From: an uncultured Nocardioides sp.
GTDB taxonomy: Bacteria > Actinomycetota > Actinomycetes > Propionibacteriales > Nocardioidaceae
Assembly: GCF_946885725.1 (NCBI RefSeq)
Contig: NZ_CAMPGZ010000086.1
Location: 1 to 16,373 of the forward strand
Length of the DNA stretch: 16,373 bases
Reading direction: 5' to 3'
Part shown: one piece after another, positions 7,678 to 13,686 of the stretch
Layout of the letters: each line of letters starts with the position of its first letter
Numbering within the stretch: the stretch's first letter is position 1
The notes under the pieces: generated by a model
Told to the model about the DNA's origin: nothing
What the model saw: only the letters and a program-made list of their open reading frames with translations
Database searches by the model: none
Made by a program: the position numbers and the translations under genes

Positions 7678-7698
7678 CTACCGGAGCTCGGCCGGTAG
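7678..7698. terminator. Hairpin between HAD and AHSA1 genes
   Basis: CTACCGG at 7678-7684 and CCGGTAG at 7692-7698 form a perfect 7-bp stem with a 7-nt loop, 31 bases after the HAD stop. No T-tract follows. It may end transcription from serS-HAD, or be an operator or 5' leader structure of the next gene: a TAACCT at 7668-7673 could be a -10 element just upstream. Confidence 0.35.
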
Positions 7699-7755
7699 CG
7701 CGGACCGGCCGGACCCGGGACGCACCCACCGAACGGCCGAGGAGCCCTACCCGTC

Positions 7756-8220
7756 ATGCCGCGCCACGACCAGCCCTTCTCCACCGCCTACTCGCTGAGC
7801 CGGATCCTGCCGGCCGAGCCGCACGCCGTCTTCGACGCCTGGACCACACCTGCCGGGCTCGCCGCCTGGTGCGGGCCCGAGGAGCACGCCGTACCCGAGG
7901 ACCGGGCGGTGATGGAGCCCCGCGTCGGCGGCCGCTGGAACGTCCTGAGCGTTGCGTCCGACGGGACCGAGACCGGCCTCGGCGGGACGGTGCGCGAGAT
8001 CGACCCGCCCCGCCGGCTGGTGCTCACCACCGGTGACCCGGCGAACACCGAGAGCGAGCCCGCGTCGGTGATCACGCTGCAGCTGGTCGCGGCCGAGGGC
8101 GGCACCTCGCTGCACTTCCAACAGGCCGGAGTGCACACCGATCCCGCCGCCGCCGTGCAGGCCCGGCAGGACTGGCAGCACTTCTTCGACCGGCTGGAGA
8201 AGCACCTCCGCTCCACCTGA
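7756..8220 (+). CDS. SRPBCC / AHSA1-like domain protein
   Basis: The 154-residue protein matches the START/Bet v1-like fold of the AHSA1 (activator of Hsp90 ATPase homologue 1) group. It has the early R-x-L-x-A-x-P-x-x-V-F-x-A-W-T pattern (residues about 16-31), the LAAWCGPEE turn and the MEPRVGGRW strand. It is the single-domain bacterial form, which usually binds a small hydrophobic ligand and often has no known role. There is no signal peptide or membrane segment. ATG 7756 has GAGGAG at 7739-7744, 11 nt upstream, a slightly long spacing. Only 13 bases separate its stop from the next HAD gene, so the two are probably cotranscribed. Confidence 0.88.
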   Translation: MPRHDQPFSTAYSLSRILPAEPHAVFDAWTTPAGLAAWCGPEEHAVPEDRAVMEPRVGGRWNVLSVASDGTETGLGGTVREIDPPRRLVLTTGDPANTESEPASVITLQLVAAEGGTSLHFQQAGVHTDPAAAVQARQDWQHFFDRLEKHLRST

Positions 8221-8233
8221 CAGACTCGGCGGC

Positions 8234-9022
8234 GTGCGGAGCCTGGTCGCGACCGACCTCGACGGCACGCTCCTGCGCAGCGACGGCACGGTGAGCGAGC
8301 GGACCGTCCGCGCCCTCGAGGCGCTCGACGAGCGCGGCGTGCTCGTGGTCTTCGTGACCGGCCGTCCGATCCGCTGGATGGAGAAGCTCTGGCAGCACGT
8401 CGGCGGGCACGGCCTGGCGATCTGCTCCAACGGCGGCATCGTGTACGACGTCGCCGCCGGTGCCGTGCGCAGCCACCGCCCGATCCCGGTCGACGTCGGC
8501 CGGGACGTGGTCGAGCGGCTGCGGAAGGAGATCCCCGGCACGACGTTCGCCCTCGAGCGCACCACCGGGTTCGCCAAGGAGCCGGAGTACGTCGAGCGCT
8601 TCCCACTGCCGCCCGGCGCCCCGGTCGGCCCGATCGTCGAGGTGCTCGACGACTCCACGGTCAAGCTGCTCGTCCGGCACGAGGAGCTCGACGCGGAGAC
8701 GTTCTGGGCGCAGGTCGAGGCGCTCGTCGGCGACGTCGTGACCACCACCTGGTCCTCCGACTCGGCCATGGTCGAGATCAGCGGCTTCGGCGTCACCAAG
8801 GCCACCACGCTCGCGCTCCTCGCCGACGAGCACGGCCTCGGTCCCGACAACGCCGTGGCCTTCGGCGACATGCCCAACGACCTGCCGATGCTCGAGTGGG
8901 CCGGCACGTCGTACGCCATGGCCAACGCCCACCCCACCGTCCTCGACCTCGCCGACCACGTCGCCCCCGCCAACGACGACGACGGCGTCGCGACGGTCCT
9001 GGAGCGCCTGTACGAGCTGTAG
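8234..9022 (+). CDS. HAD-superfamily Cof-type phosphatase, second copy
   Basis: This 262-residue protein has HAD motif I at D8-x-D10-GT, motif II at T42 in FVTGRP, motif III at K189 in GVTKATTL and motif IV at GDMPND (D212, N215, D216). The C2-type cap in between makes it a Cof/HAD-IIB phosphatase acting on a small cytoplasmic phosphometabolite that is not identifiable here. It is only distantly similar to the HAD protein at 6807-7646, so it is not a recent tandem duplicate. GTG 8234 gives MRSLVATDLDGTLL, placing motif I at the usual distance from the N-terminus. It follows the AHSA1 stop by 13 bases and lacks a clear ribosome site, suggesting coupled translation. Confidence 0.92.
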   Translation: MRSLVATDLDGTLLRSDGTVSERTVRALEALDERGVLVVFVTGRPIRWMEKLWQHVGGHGLAICSNGGIVYDVAAGAVRSHRPIPVDVGRDVVERLRKEIPGTTFALERTTGFAKEPEYVERFPLPPGAPVGPIVEVLDDSTVKLLVRHEELDAETFWAQVEALVGDVVTTTWSSDSAMVEISGFGVTKATTLALLADEHGLGPDNAVAFGDMPNDLPMLEWAGTSYAMANAHPTVLDLADHVAPANDDDGVATVLERLYEL

Positions 9023-9040
9023 CGCGGGGCCGCGGAGCCG

Positions 9041-9108
9041 GCTGTAACGCGGGGTTATGGACGCTCAACAGGGGAATTTCCCCGTGGGGGGCGTCCATAT
9101 CGCGTGGG
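9041..9108 (+). repeat. 68-bp structured repeat, copy 1
   Basis: It matches the reverse complement of 13577-13644 at 61 of 68 positions by eye. Inside, TATGGACGC (9056-9064) pairs perfectly with GCGTCCATA (9091-9099). Within that loop GGGGAA (9071-9076) faces TTCCCC (9078-9083). It starts 19 bases after the stop of the second HAD gene, so it could act as a terminator or be a small non-coding mobile repeat. Confidence 0.85.
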
Positions 9109-9187
9109 GAGTGCGGTTCGTCGCGCGCCTCGGGCGAGCCCCCTTCCGATATCGCGCAATCTGGGCCAGAGTGGCCTCCTGCCGGAC

Positions 9188-9201
9188 GTGACACCGGTCA
9201 C
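9188..9201. promoter_or_regulatory. Candidate Crp/GlxR binding site upstream of the sdh region
   Basis: The perfect palindromic half-sites GTGA and TCAC are separated by 6 bases (GTGACACCGGTCAC). This is the core of the cAMP receptor protein/GlxR consensus TGTGA-N6-TCACA; the flanking T and A are not kept. It lies 36 bases before the start of the small gene at 9238 and about 380 bases before sdhC. In Corynebacterium glutamicum GlxR controls sdhCAB, which makes the location meaningful, but the link is inferred. Confidence 0.45.
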
Positions 9202-9237
9202 CCCGGCACGGCGGAGTTCGAGCCCCGGAGGTGCGCG

Positions 9238-9513
9238 ATGTCAACCAACGACGACCCGGTAGCGGCCACGCGCGACGCGCTGAAGCACCTGGCGGCAGCC
9301 GTGCTGCGCGTCCGCCACCAGTACGGCGACACGCTCGGCGTGCGACGCCTGACCAGCGACGTCGACCGGCTCAACGCCGACCTCGACGAGCTCGGCGACC
9401 CGCAGCCCGGCTACGTGCCCGTCGACAAGGGCGAGCTGCTGGAGATCCCGGACGACCCCTACGACGAGAGCATGTGGCAGGACGCCGAGTCCGAGGCCCA
9501 GCACGCCCTCTGA
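9238..9513 (+). CDS. Small acidic protein of unknown function upstream of sdhC
   Basis: ATG 9238 has GGAGG at 9227-9231, 6 nt upstream, the best ribosome site in the window after sdhB. The 91-residue product (MSTNDDPVAATRDALKHLAA...) has a predicted helical first half with regular charged and hydrophobic spacing (about 8-55). The tail is acidic, with LLEIPDDPYDESMWQDAESEAQ. There is no cysteine, signal peptide or membrane segment. I do not recognise a family. It is followed after 67 bases by sdhC on the same strand and could share its transcript. The codon use looks native (G/C at third positions), so I take it as real. Confidence 0.8.
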   Translation: MSTNDDPVAATRDALKHLAAAVLRVRHQYGDTLGVRRLTSDVDRLNADLDELGDPQPGYVPVDKGELLEIPDDPYDESMWQDAESEAQHAL

Positions 9514-9580
9514 CCGGCCGCCGTCGCGCAAGGTCACCCAGCACGGTCAACCCCGCACCCGCTCACACGAGAGGCAGCAC

Positions 9581-10369
9581 ATGTCGACTGGCGTCCGGAG
9601 TCCGGGTCGCGCGCGCATCGAGGAGAAGACACTTCGGCAGGACCGGTGGTGGGGCTACCCCGCCGCCACGTTCATCGTGTTCACCGCGTTCGTGGTGTAC
9701 GCGACCTGGCGGGCGTTCATGGGCACCGACTACTACGTCGCGCCGTACCTCTCGCCCTTCTACTCACCCTGCCTCGGCGGCACCTGCGTCGAGGGGTCGG
9801 CGGACTTCGGGACGCCGTTCGAGTTCTGGCGGCTGTCGCCGGCGCTGATCATCCTGATCTTCCCGCTCGGCTTCCGGATGAGCTGCTACTACTACCGCAA
9901 GGCCTACTACCGCTCGTTCTGGCTGAGTCCGCCCGCGTGCGCGGTCGCCGAGCCGCACGGCAAGTACACCGGCGAGACCCGGTTCCCGCTGATCCTCAAC
10001 AACATCCATCGCTGGTTCTTCTACGCCTCGGTGCTGGTCGCCTGCGTGCTGACCTTCGACGTCGTGCTGGCGTTCCGTGACGAGAACGGCGAGTGGGGTC
10101 ACATGGGCCTCGGCACGCTGGTCTTGCTCGTCAACGTCGTGCTGATCTGGGCCTACACGCTGGGCTGCCACTCGTGCCGCCACGTCGTCGGCGGCCGGCT
10201 CCGGCACTTCTCGCAGCACCCGATGCGCTATCGGCTCTGGACGCTGGTCTCCAGGCTCAACGCCAACCACGCGCGCTACGCCTGGCTCTCGCTGTTCTCG
10301 GTCGCGATCGCCGACCTGTACGTCTACCTGCTCGCCACCGGCACCATCTCCGACATGAGGTTCTTTTGA
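9581..10369 (+). CDS. sdhC: Succinate dehydrogenase membrane anchor subunit, mycobacterial Sdh1 type
   Basis: The 262-residue protein has about five membrane helices (roughly 27-47, 86-105, 143-166, 174-195, 233-252) and resembles the single membrane subunit of mycobacterial Sdh1 (Rv0249c-like). It hands electrons from the SdhB clusters to quinone. The M. smegmatis Sdh1 structure shows a Rieske-type [2Fe-2S] cluster in this subunit instead of the usual heme. Here candidate ligands are plain to see: C196-H197-S198-C199-R200-H201 at the end of the fourth helix, plus H143, H230 and C102. Which four are used is inference. ATG 9581 has GAGAGG 6 nt upstream. The gene order C-A-B and the absence of a separate SdhD match Sdh1. 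Confidence in the subunit identity is high, in the cofactor moderate. Confidence 0.9.
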   Translation: MSTGVRSPGRARIEEKTLRQDRWWGYPAATFIVFTAFVVYATWRAFMGTDYYVAPYLSPFYSPCLGGTCVEGSADFGTPFEFWRLSPALIILIFPLGFRMSCYYYRKAYYRSFWLSPPACAVAEPHGKYTGETRFPLILNNIHRWFFYASVLVACVLTFDVVLAFRDENGEWGHMGLGTLVLLVNVVLIWAYTLGCHSCRHVVGGRLRHFSQHPMRYRLWTLVSRLNANHARYAWLSLFSVAIADLYVYLLATGTISDMRFF

Positions 10370-10444
10370 TCACCCCACGACGCTGCTGGCTCCCCCGCTT
10401 CGCTCCTCCGCTCACATCGCCGCGGGGACCCCGAAAGGCTCTGA

Positions 10445-12319
10445 ATGACTGAAGCAACAAACGAGCGTCATCCGATGACCGGCAACCGCATGGACGCGGG
10501 GGCCGACAGCGGGATCGAGCGGCACTCGTACGACGTGGTGGTGGTCGGTGCGGGCGGCGCCGGCCTGCGTGCGGCGATCGCCGCCCACGACGCGGGCGCG
10601 AAGGTCGCCGTGGTGTGCAAGTCCCTGCTGGGCAAGGCGCACACGGTCATGGCCGAGGGCGGCATCGCCGCGGCGATGGGCAACCTCTACGCCGAGGACA
10701 ACTGGCGGGTGCACTTCCGCGACACCATGCGCGGCGGGAAGATGCTCAACAACTGGCGGATGGCCCAGCTGCACGCGCAGGAGGCGCCCGAGCGCGTGCT
10801 CGAGCTCGAGGAGTGGGGCGCGCTCTTCGACCGCACCGAGGACGGGCTGATCTCGCAGCGCGACTTCGGAGGCCACCGCTACGCCCGGCTCGCCCACGTC
10901 GGTGACCGCACCGGCCTCGAGATGATCCGCACGCTCCAGCAGCGCACGGTCGACCTCGGCATCGACGTGTTCATGGAGTGCACGGTCACCGAGCTGTTCC
11001 GCGACGAGTCCGGCGGCCGCAGGCGCATCAGCGGCGCGTTCGCCTACTGGCGCGAGACCGGCCGGTTCATCGTGTTCGAGACGCCGACCGTCGTACTCGC
11101 CACCGGCGGCATCGGCAAGAGCTACCAGGTGACCTCGAACTCCTGGGAGTACACCGGCGACGGCCACGCTCTCGCCATGCGCGCCGGCGCCTCGCTGATC
11201 AACATGGAGTTCGTCCAGTTCCACCCGACCGGGATGGTCTGGCCGCCGTCGGTGAAGGGCATCCTCGTCACCGAGTCGGTGCGCGGCGACGGCGGCGTGC
11301 TGAAGAACTCCGAGGGCGAGCGCTTCATGTTCAACTACATCCCGGAGTACTTCAAAGGGGAGACGGCCGACACCATCGAGGAGGCCGAGGGCTGGTACAC
11401 CGACAAGAAGAACCACCGCCGCCCGCCCGAGCTGCTCCCCCGTGACGAGGTCGCCCGCGCGATCAACTCCGAGATCAAGGCCGGCCGCGGATCACCGCAC
11501 GGCGGCGTGTACCTCGACATCGCCAGCCGCCGCAGCGCGGAGTTCATCCGCCGCCGGCTGCCGTCGATGTACCACCAGTTCAAGGAGCTCGCCGACGTCG
11601 ACATCACCCAGGAGCCGATGGAGGTCGGACCGACCTGCCACTACGTGATGGGCGGGGTCGAGGTCGACGCCGACACCGAGCAGAGCGTCGTCGAGGGCCT
11701 GTACGCCGCGGGCGAGGTGGCCGGCGGCATGCACGGCTCCAACCGGCTCGGCGGCAACTCGCTCAGCGACCTGCTGGTGTTCGGCCGCCGCGCCGGCCAC
11801 AACGCGGCGTACTACTCGATGCGCCTGCACGACGAGCGCCCGGCCGTCGGCGAGGACCAGGTGAAGGCGGCGTCGGCCGCGGCGCTGCACCCGTTCGAGG
11901 TCGAGGGCGGCGAGAACCCGTACACCATCCAGAAGGACCTGCAGGACGTCATGCAGCGCCTCGTCGGGATCATCCGCACCGAGGCCGAGCTGCGCGAGTC
12001 GCTCGCCGAGATCGAGCGGCTCAAGGAGCGGGCGAAGCACCTCTCTGTCGAGGGGCACCGGCAGTACAACCCCGGCTGGCACCTCTCCCTCGACTTGGCC
12101 AACATGCTGGTCGTCTCCGAGTGCATCGCTAAAGCCGCGCTCGAGCGGCAGGAGTCGCGCGGCGGCCACACCCGCGACGACTTCCCCGGCCCGGACGACA
12201 AGTGGGGTGCGCTCAACCTCGTGCTGACGCTGCCCGACGGGAGCGACGACGTACATCTCGAGCACCAGCCGCTGCCGGTCATGCCCGACGACCTGAAGAC
12301 CCTGTTCGAGGAGAGCTGA
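10445..12319 (+). CDS. sdhA: Succinate dehydrogenase flavoprotein subunit
   Basis: This 624-residue subunit oxidises succinate to fumarate in the TCA cycle on the cytoplasmic face of complex II. The FAD-binding motif GAGGAG sits at 35-40. HTVMAEGG places the covalently flavinylated histidine at H66. Active-site stretches follow in order: FVQFHPTGM, TESVRGDGG (an Arg/Asp pair), PTCHYVMGG (substrate His) and the C-terminal FAD loop HGSNRLGGNSLSDLLVFG. Length is close to mycobacterial Sdh1 SdhA (about 640). ATG 10445 has GAAAGG 6 nt upstream; the first 28 residues are a low-conservation head, and internal ATGs at codons 11 and 16 could also serve. It is 75 bases after sdhC and 52 bases before sdhB. 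Confidence 0.97.
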   Translation: MTEATNERHPMTGNRMDAGADSGIERHSYDVVVVGAGGAGLRAAIAAHDAGAKVAVVCKSLLGKAHTVMAEGGIAAAMGNLYAEDNWRVHFRDTMRGGKMLNNWRMAQLHAQEAPERVLELEEWGALFDRTEDGLISQRDFGGHRYARLAHVGDRTGLEMIRTLQQRTVDLGIDVFMECTVTELFRDESGGRRRISGAFAYWRETGRFIVFETPTVVLATGGIGKSYQVTSNSWEYTGDGHALAMRAGASLINMEFVQFHPTGMVWPPSVKGILVTESVRGDGGVLKNSEGERFMFNYIPEYFKGETADTIEEAEGWYTDKKNHRRPPELLPRDEVARAINSEIKAGRGSPHGGVYLDIASRRSAEFIRRRLPSMYHQFKELADVDITQEPMEVGPTCHYVMGGVEVDADTEQSVVEGLYAAGEVAGGMHGSNRLGGNSLSDLLVFGRRAGHNAAYYSMRLHDERPAVGEDQVKAASAAALHPFEVEGGENPYTIQKDLQDVMQRLVGIIRTEAELRESLAEIERLKERAKHLSVEGHRQYNPGWHLSLDLANMLVVSECIAKAALERQESRGGHTRDDFPGPDDKWGALNLVLTLPDGSDDVHLEHQPLPVMPDDLKTLFEES

Positions 12320-12330
12320 TGACGCGCTCG

Positions 12331-12354
12331 GGTGGTCGAGCCTGTCGAGACCAC
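12331..12354 (+). repeat. 24-bp palindromic intergenic repeat, copy A, inside sdh operon
   Basis: The arms GTGGTC (12332-12337) and GACCAC (12349-12354) are perfect inverted repeats around the core GAGCCTGTCGA shared with 5403-5426. It fills nearly half of the 52-bp gap between sdhA and sdhB and ends 5 bases before the sdhB ribosome site. Confidence 0.8.
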
Positions 12355-12359
12355 GCAAC

Positions 12360-12365
12360 GGAGGA
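12360..12365 (+). promoter_or_regulatory. Ribosome binding site that fixes the sdhB start
   Basis: GGAGGA abuts an ATG at 12366 with no spacing but lies exactly 6 nt before the in-frame ATG at 12372. The second ATG is therefore the likely start of sdhB. Confidence 0.8.
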
Positions 12366-12371
12366 ATGCTG

Positions 12372-13154
12372 ATGGGCTACAACCTGAAGATGCGGGTCTG
12401 GCGCGGCGACGCGTCCGGCGGCGAGCTCGGCGACTACAACGTCGCCGTCGAGGAGGGCGAGGTCGTCCTCGACGCCATCCACCGTCTCCAGGCGACCCAG
12501 GCCGGCGACCTCGCGGTGCGCTGGAACTGCAAGGCCGGCAAGTGCGGGTCGTGCTCCGCCGAGATCAACGGCCGCCCGCGGCTGATGTGCATGACCCGGC
12601 TCTCCGACTTCGACGAGAACGAGACCATCACGGTCACTCCGATGCGCGCGTTCCCGGTGATCCGCGACCTGGTCACCGACGTCTCGTACAACTACGAGAA
12701 GGCCAAGCAGGTCCCCGCCGCCCGCCTCACCCCGCGCGACGCCGACGGCAAGCGCCGGATGAAGCAGGAGGACGTCGAGCGCGGCCAGGAGTTCCGCAAG
12801 TGCATCGAGTGCTTCCTGTGCCAGAACACCTGCCACGTCGTCCGCGACCACGAGGAGAACAAGCAGGCCTTCGCCGGCCCGCGGTTCTTCCTCCGGTACG
12901 CCGAGCTCGACATGCACCCGCTCGACACCCACGACCGCCGCGCCCTCGCCCAGGAGGCCGCCGGCCTCGGGATGTGCAACATCACCAAGTGCTGCACCGA
13001 GGTCTGCCCCGAGGGCATCAAGATCACCGACAACGCGATCATCCCGATGAAGGAGCGCGTCGTCGACCGCAGGTACGACCCCGTCGTCTGGCTCGGCGAG
13101 AAGATCTTCAAGCGCTCCGACCGCGGCTCCCGCACCGAGCCACCCCTCTCCTGA
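12372..13154 (+). CDS. sdhB: Succinate dehydrogenase iron-sulfur subunit
   Basis: This 260-residue subunit relays electrons from the SdhA flavin to the membrane subunit through three iron-sulfur clusters. The N-terminal ferredoxin-like domain binds [2Fe-2S] with C53, C58, C61 and C73. The C-terminal domain has C144-x2-C147-x2-C150-x3-C154 and C202-x4-C207-C208-x3-C212-P, supplying the [4Fe-4S] and [3Fe-4S] centres. Length and spacing match the mycobacterial Sdh1 SdhB (about 250 residues). The start at ATG 12372 (MGYNLKMRVW) is set by GGAGGA 6 nt upstream. It is the last gene of the sdhCAB cluster. No persuasive terminator follows in the 132 bases before the next gene. Confidence 0.97.
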   Translation: MGYNLKMRVWRGDASGGELGDYNVAVEEGEVVLDAIHRLQATQAGDLAVRWNCKAGKCGSCSAEINGRPRLMCMTRLSDFDENETITVTPMRAFPVIRDLVTDVSYNYEKAKQVPAARLTPRDADGKRRMKQEDVERGQEFRKCIECFLCQNTCHVVRDHEENKQAFAGPRFFLRYAELDMHPLDTHDRRALAQEAAGLGMCNITKCCTEVCPEGIKITDNAIIPMKERVVDRRYDPVVWLGEKIFKRSDRGSRTEPPLS

Positions 13155-13273
13155 ACCGCCATCCGTAAATGGGCGTGCCCGGCTGGGCCCAACCGCTGAG
13201 GAGTCAATAAGTCGGGCTCGTGGGCGGCGTGTCGCGGCACAACTGACCCCTCGCGGGGCGCGTAAGGCTCGCG

Positions 13274-13279
13274 TACGGT
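13274..13279 (+). promoter_or_regulatory. -10 element of the pterin dehydratase gene, near-leaderless
   Basis: TACGGT is followed by 7 nt and then ATG 13287. No Shine-Dalgarno sequence is present between them. The geometry predicts transcription starting at or one base before the start codon. Confidence 0.55.
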
Positions 13280-13286
13280 CGGTCGC

Positions 13287-13568
13287 ATGGCACGTCTCGA
13301 GCAGCAGGAGATCGACACCGCGCTGGCCGGCGACCTCAAGCAGTGGACCCAGGACGGCGACAGCCTCGTGCGGACGGTGGAGGCGCCGTCGTTCCTCGAG
13401 GCCATCGACGTCGTACGCCGGGTGGCGGAGGTCGCCGAGGAGGCCGACCACCACCCCGACATCGACATCCGCTGGCGGACGCTGACGTTCCGGCTCTCGA
13501 CGCACTCCGAGGGCGGGATCACCGCCAAGGACCTCGAGCTCGCCGCCCAGATCGACGGCCTCGTCTGA
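13287..13568 (+). CDS. 4a-hydroxytetrahydrobiopterin dehydratase (PCD/DCoH)
   Basis: The 93-residue protein is the normal size for pterin-4a-carbinolamine dehydratase. This enzyme dehydrates 4a-hydroxytetrahydropterin during recycling of the pterin cofactor, or serves related roles such as in molybdopterin metabolism. The signature is clear: EEADHHPDIDIRWRTLTF with H55, H56 and P57, followed by the third conserved histidine H73 in LSTHSEGGIT. By family knowledge the three histidines line the active site. No phenylalanine hydroxylase gene is in view, so the actual partner is unknown. It appears to be transcribed alone from a leaderless promoter and converges on bpa. Confidence 0.93.
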   Translation: MARLEQQEIDTALAGDLKQWTQDGDSLVRTVEAPSFLEAIDVVRRVAEVAEEADHHPDIDIRWRTLTFRLSTHSEGGITAKDLELAAQIDGLV

Positions 13569-13576
13569 GCGCACTT

Positions 13577-13644
13577 CCCACGCGACATGGACGCTCCCCA
13601 CGCGGAATGTCCCTTGTTGAGCGTCGATAACCCCGCGTTACAGC
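13577..13644 (-). repeat. 68-bp structured repeat, copy 2 (inverted relative to copy 1)
   Basis: The reverse complement matches 9041-9108 at 61 of 68 positions. The outer stem is kept (GACGCTC at 13590-13596 against GAGCGTC at 13619-13625), while the inner hairpin of copy 1 is degraded. It begins 8 bases after the pterin dehydratase stop, between two convergent genes. Confidence 0.85.
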
Positions 13645-13662
13645 TGTTCAGCCGCGCACGCG

Positions 13663-13683
13663 AAAGCGCCCGGGAAGGGGCGC
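13663..13683 (-). terminator. Intrinsic terminator of bpa
   Basis: On the minus strand GCGCCC (13683-13678) and GGGCGC (13671-13666) form a perfect 6-bp GC stem with a 6-nt loop, followed by TTT (13665-13663). It starts 4 bases after the bpa stop codon. The T-run is short, as is usual in high-GC actinobacteria. Confidence 0.6.
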
Positions 13684-13686
13684 GAG

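Noticed and set aside
6807..9022. The two HAD phosphatase genes as a recent tandem duplication
   Set aside because: Outside the four catalytic motifs the proteins differ widely in sequence, and an unrelated gene lies between them.
12366..12368. ATG 12366 as the start of sdhB
   Set aside because: It directly abuts GGAGGA with no spacer. The ATG 6 bases on has ideal spacing.
13155..13286. Terminator after sdhB (GCCC-GGCT-GGGC at 13177-13188)
   Set aside because: The 4-bp stem is too short and no T-run follows.
13587..13643. Small protein encoded by the 68-bp repeat (MDAPHAECPLLSVDNPALQ here, MDAPHGEIPLLSVHNPALQ in the other copy)
   Set aside because: Neither copy has a ribosome site, three of 19 residues differ with little sign of silent-site bias, and the flanks diverge at once. 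It is better explained as a DNA or RNA structure repeat.
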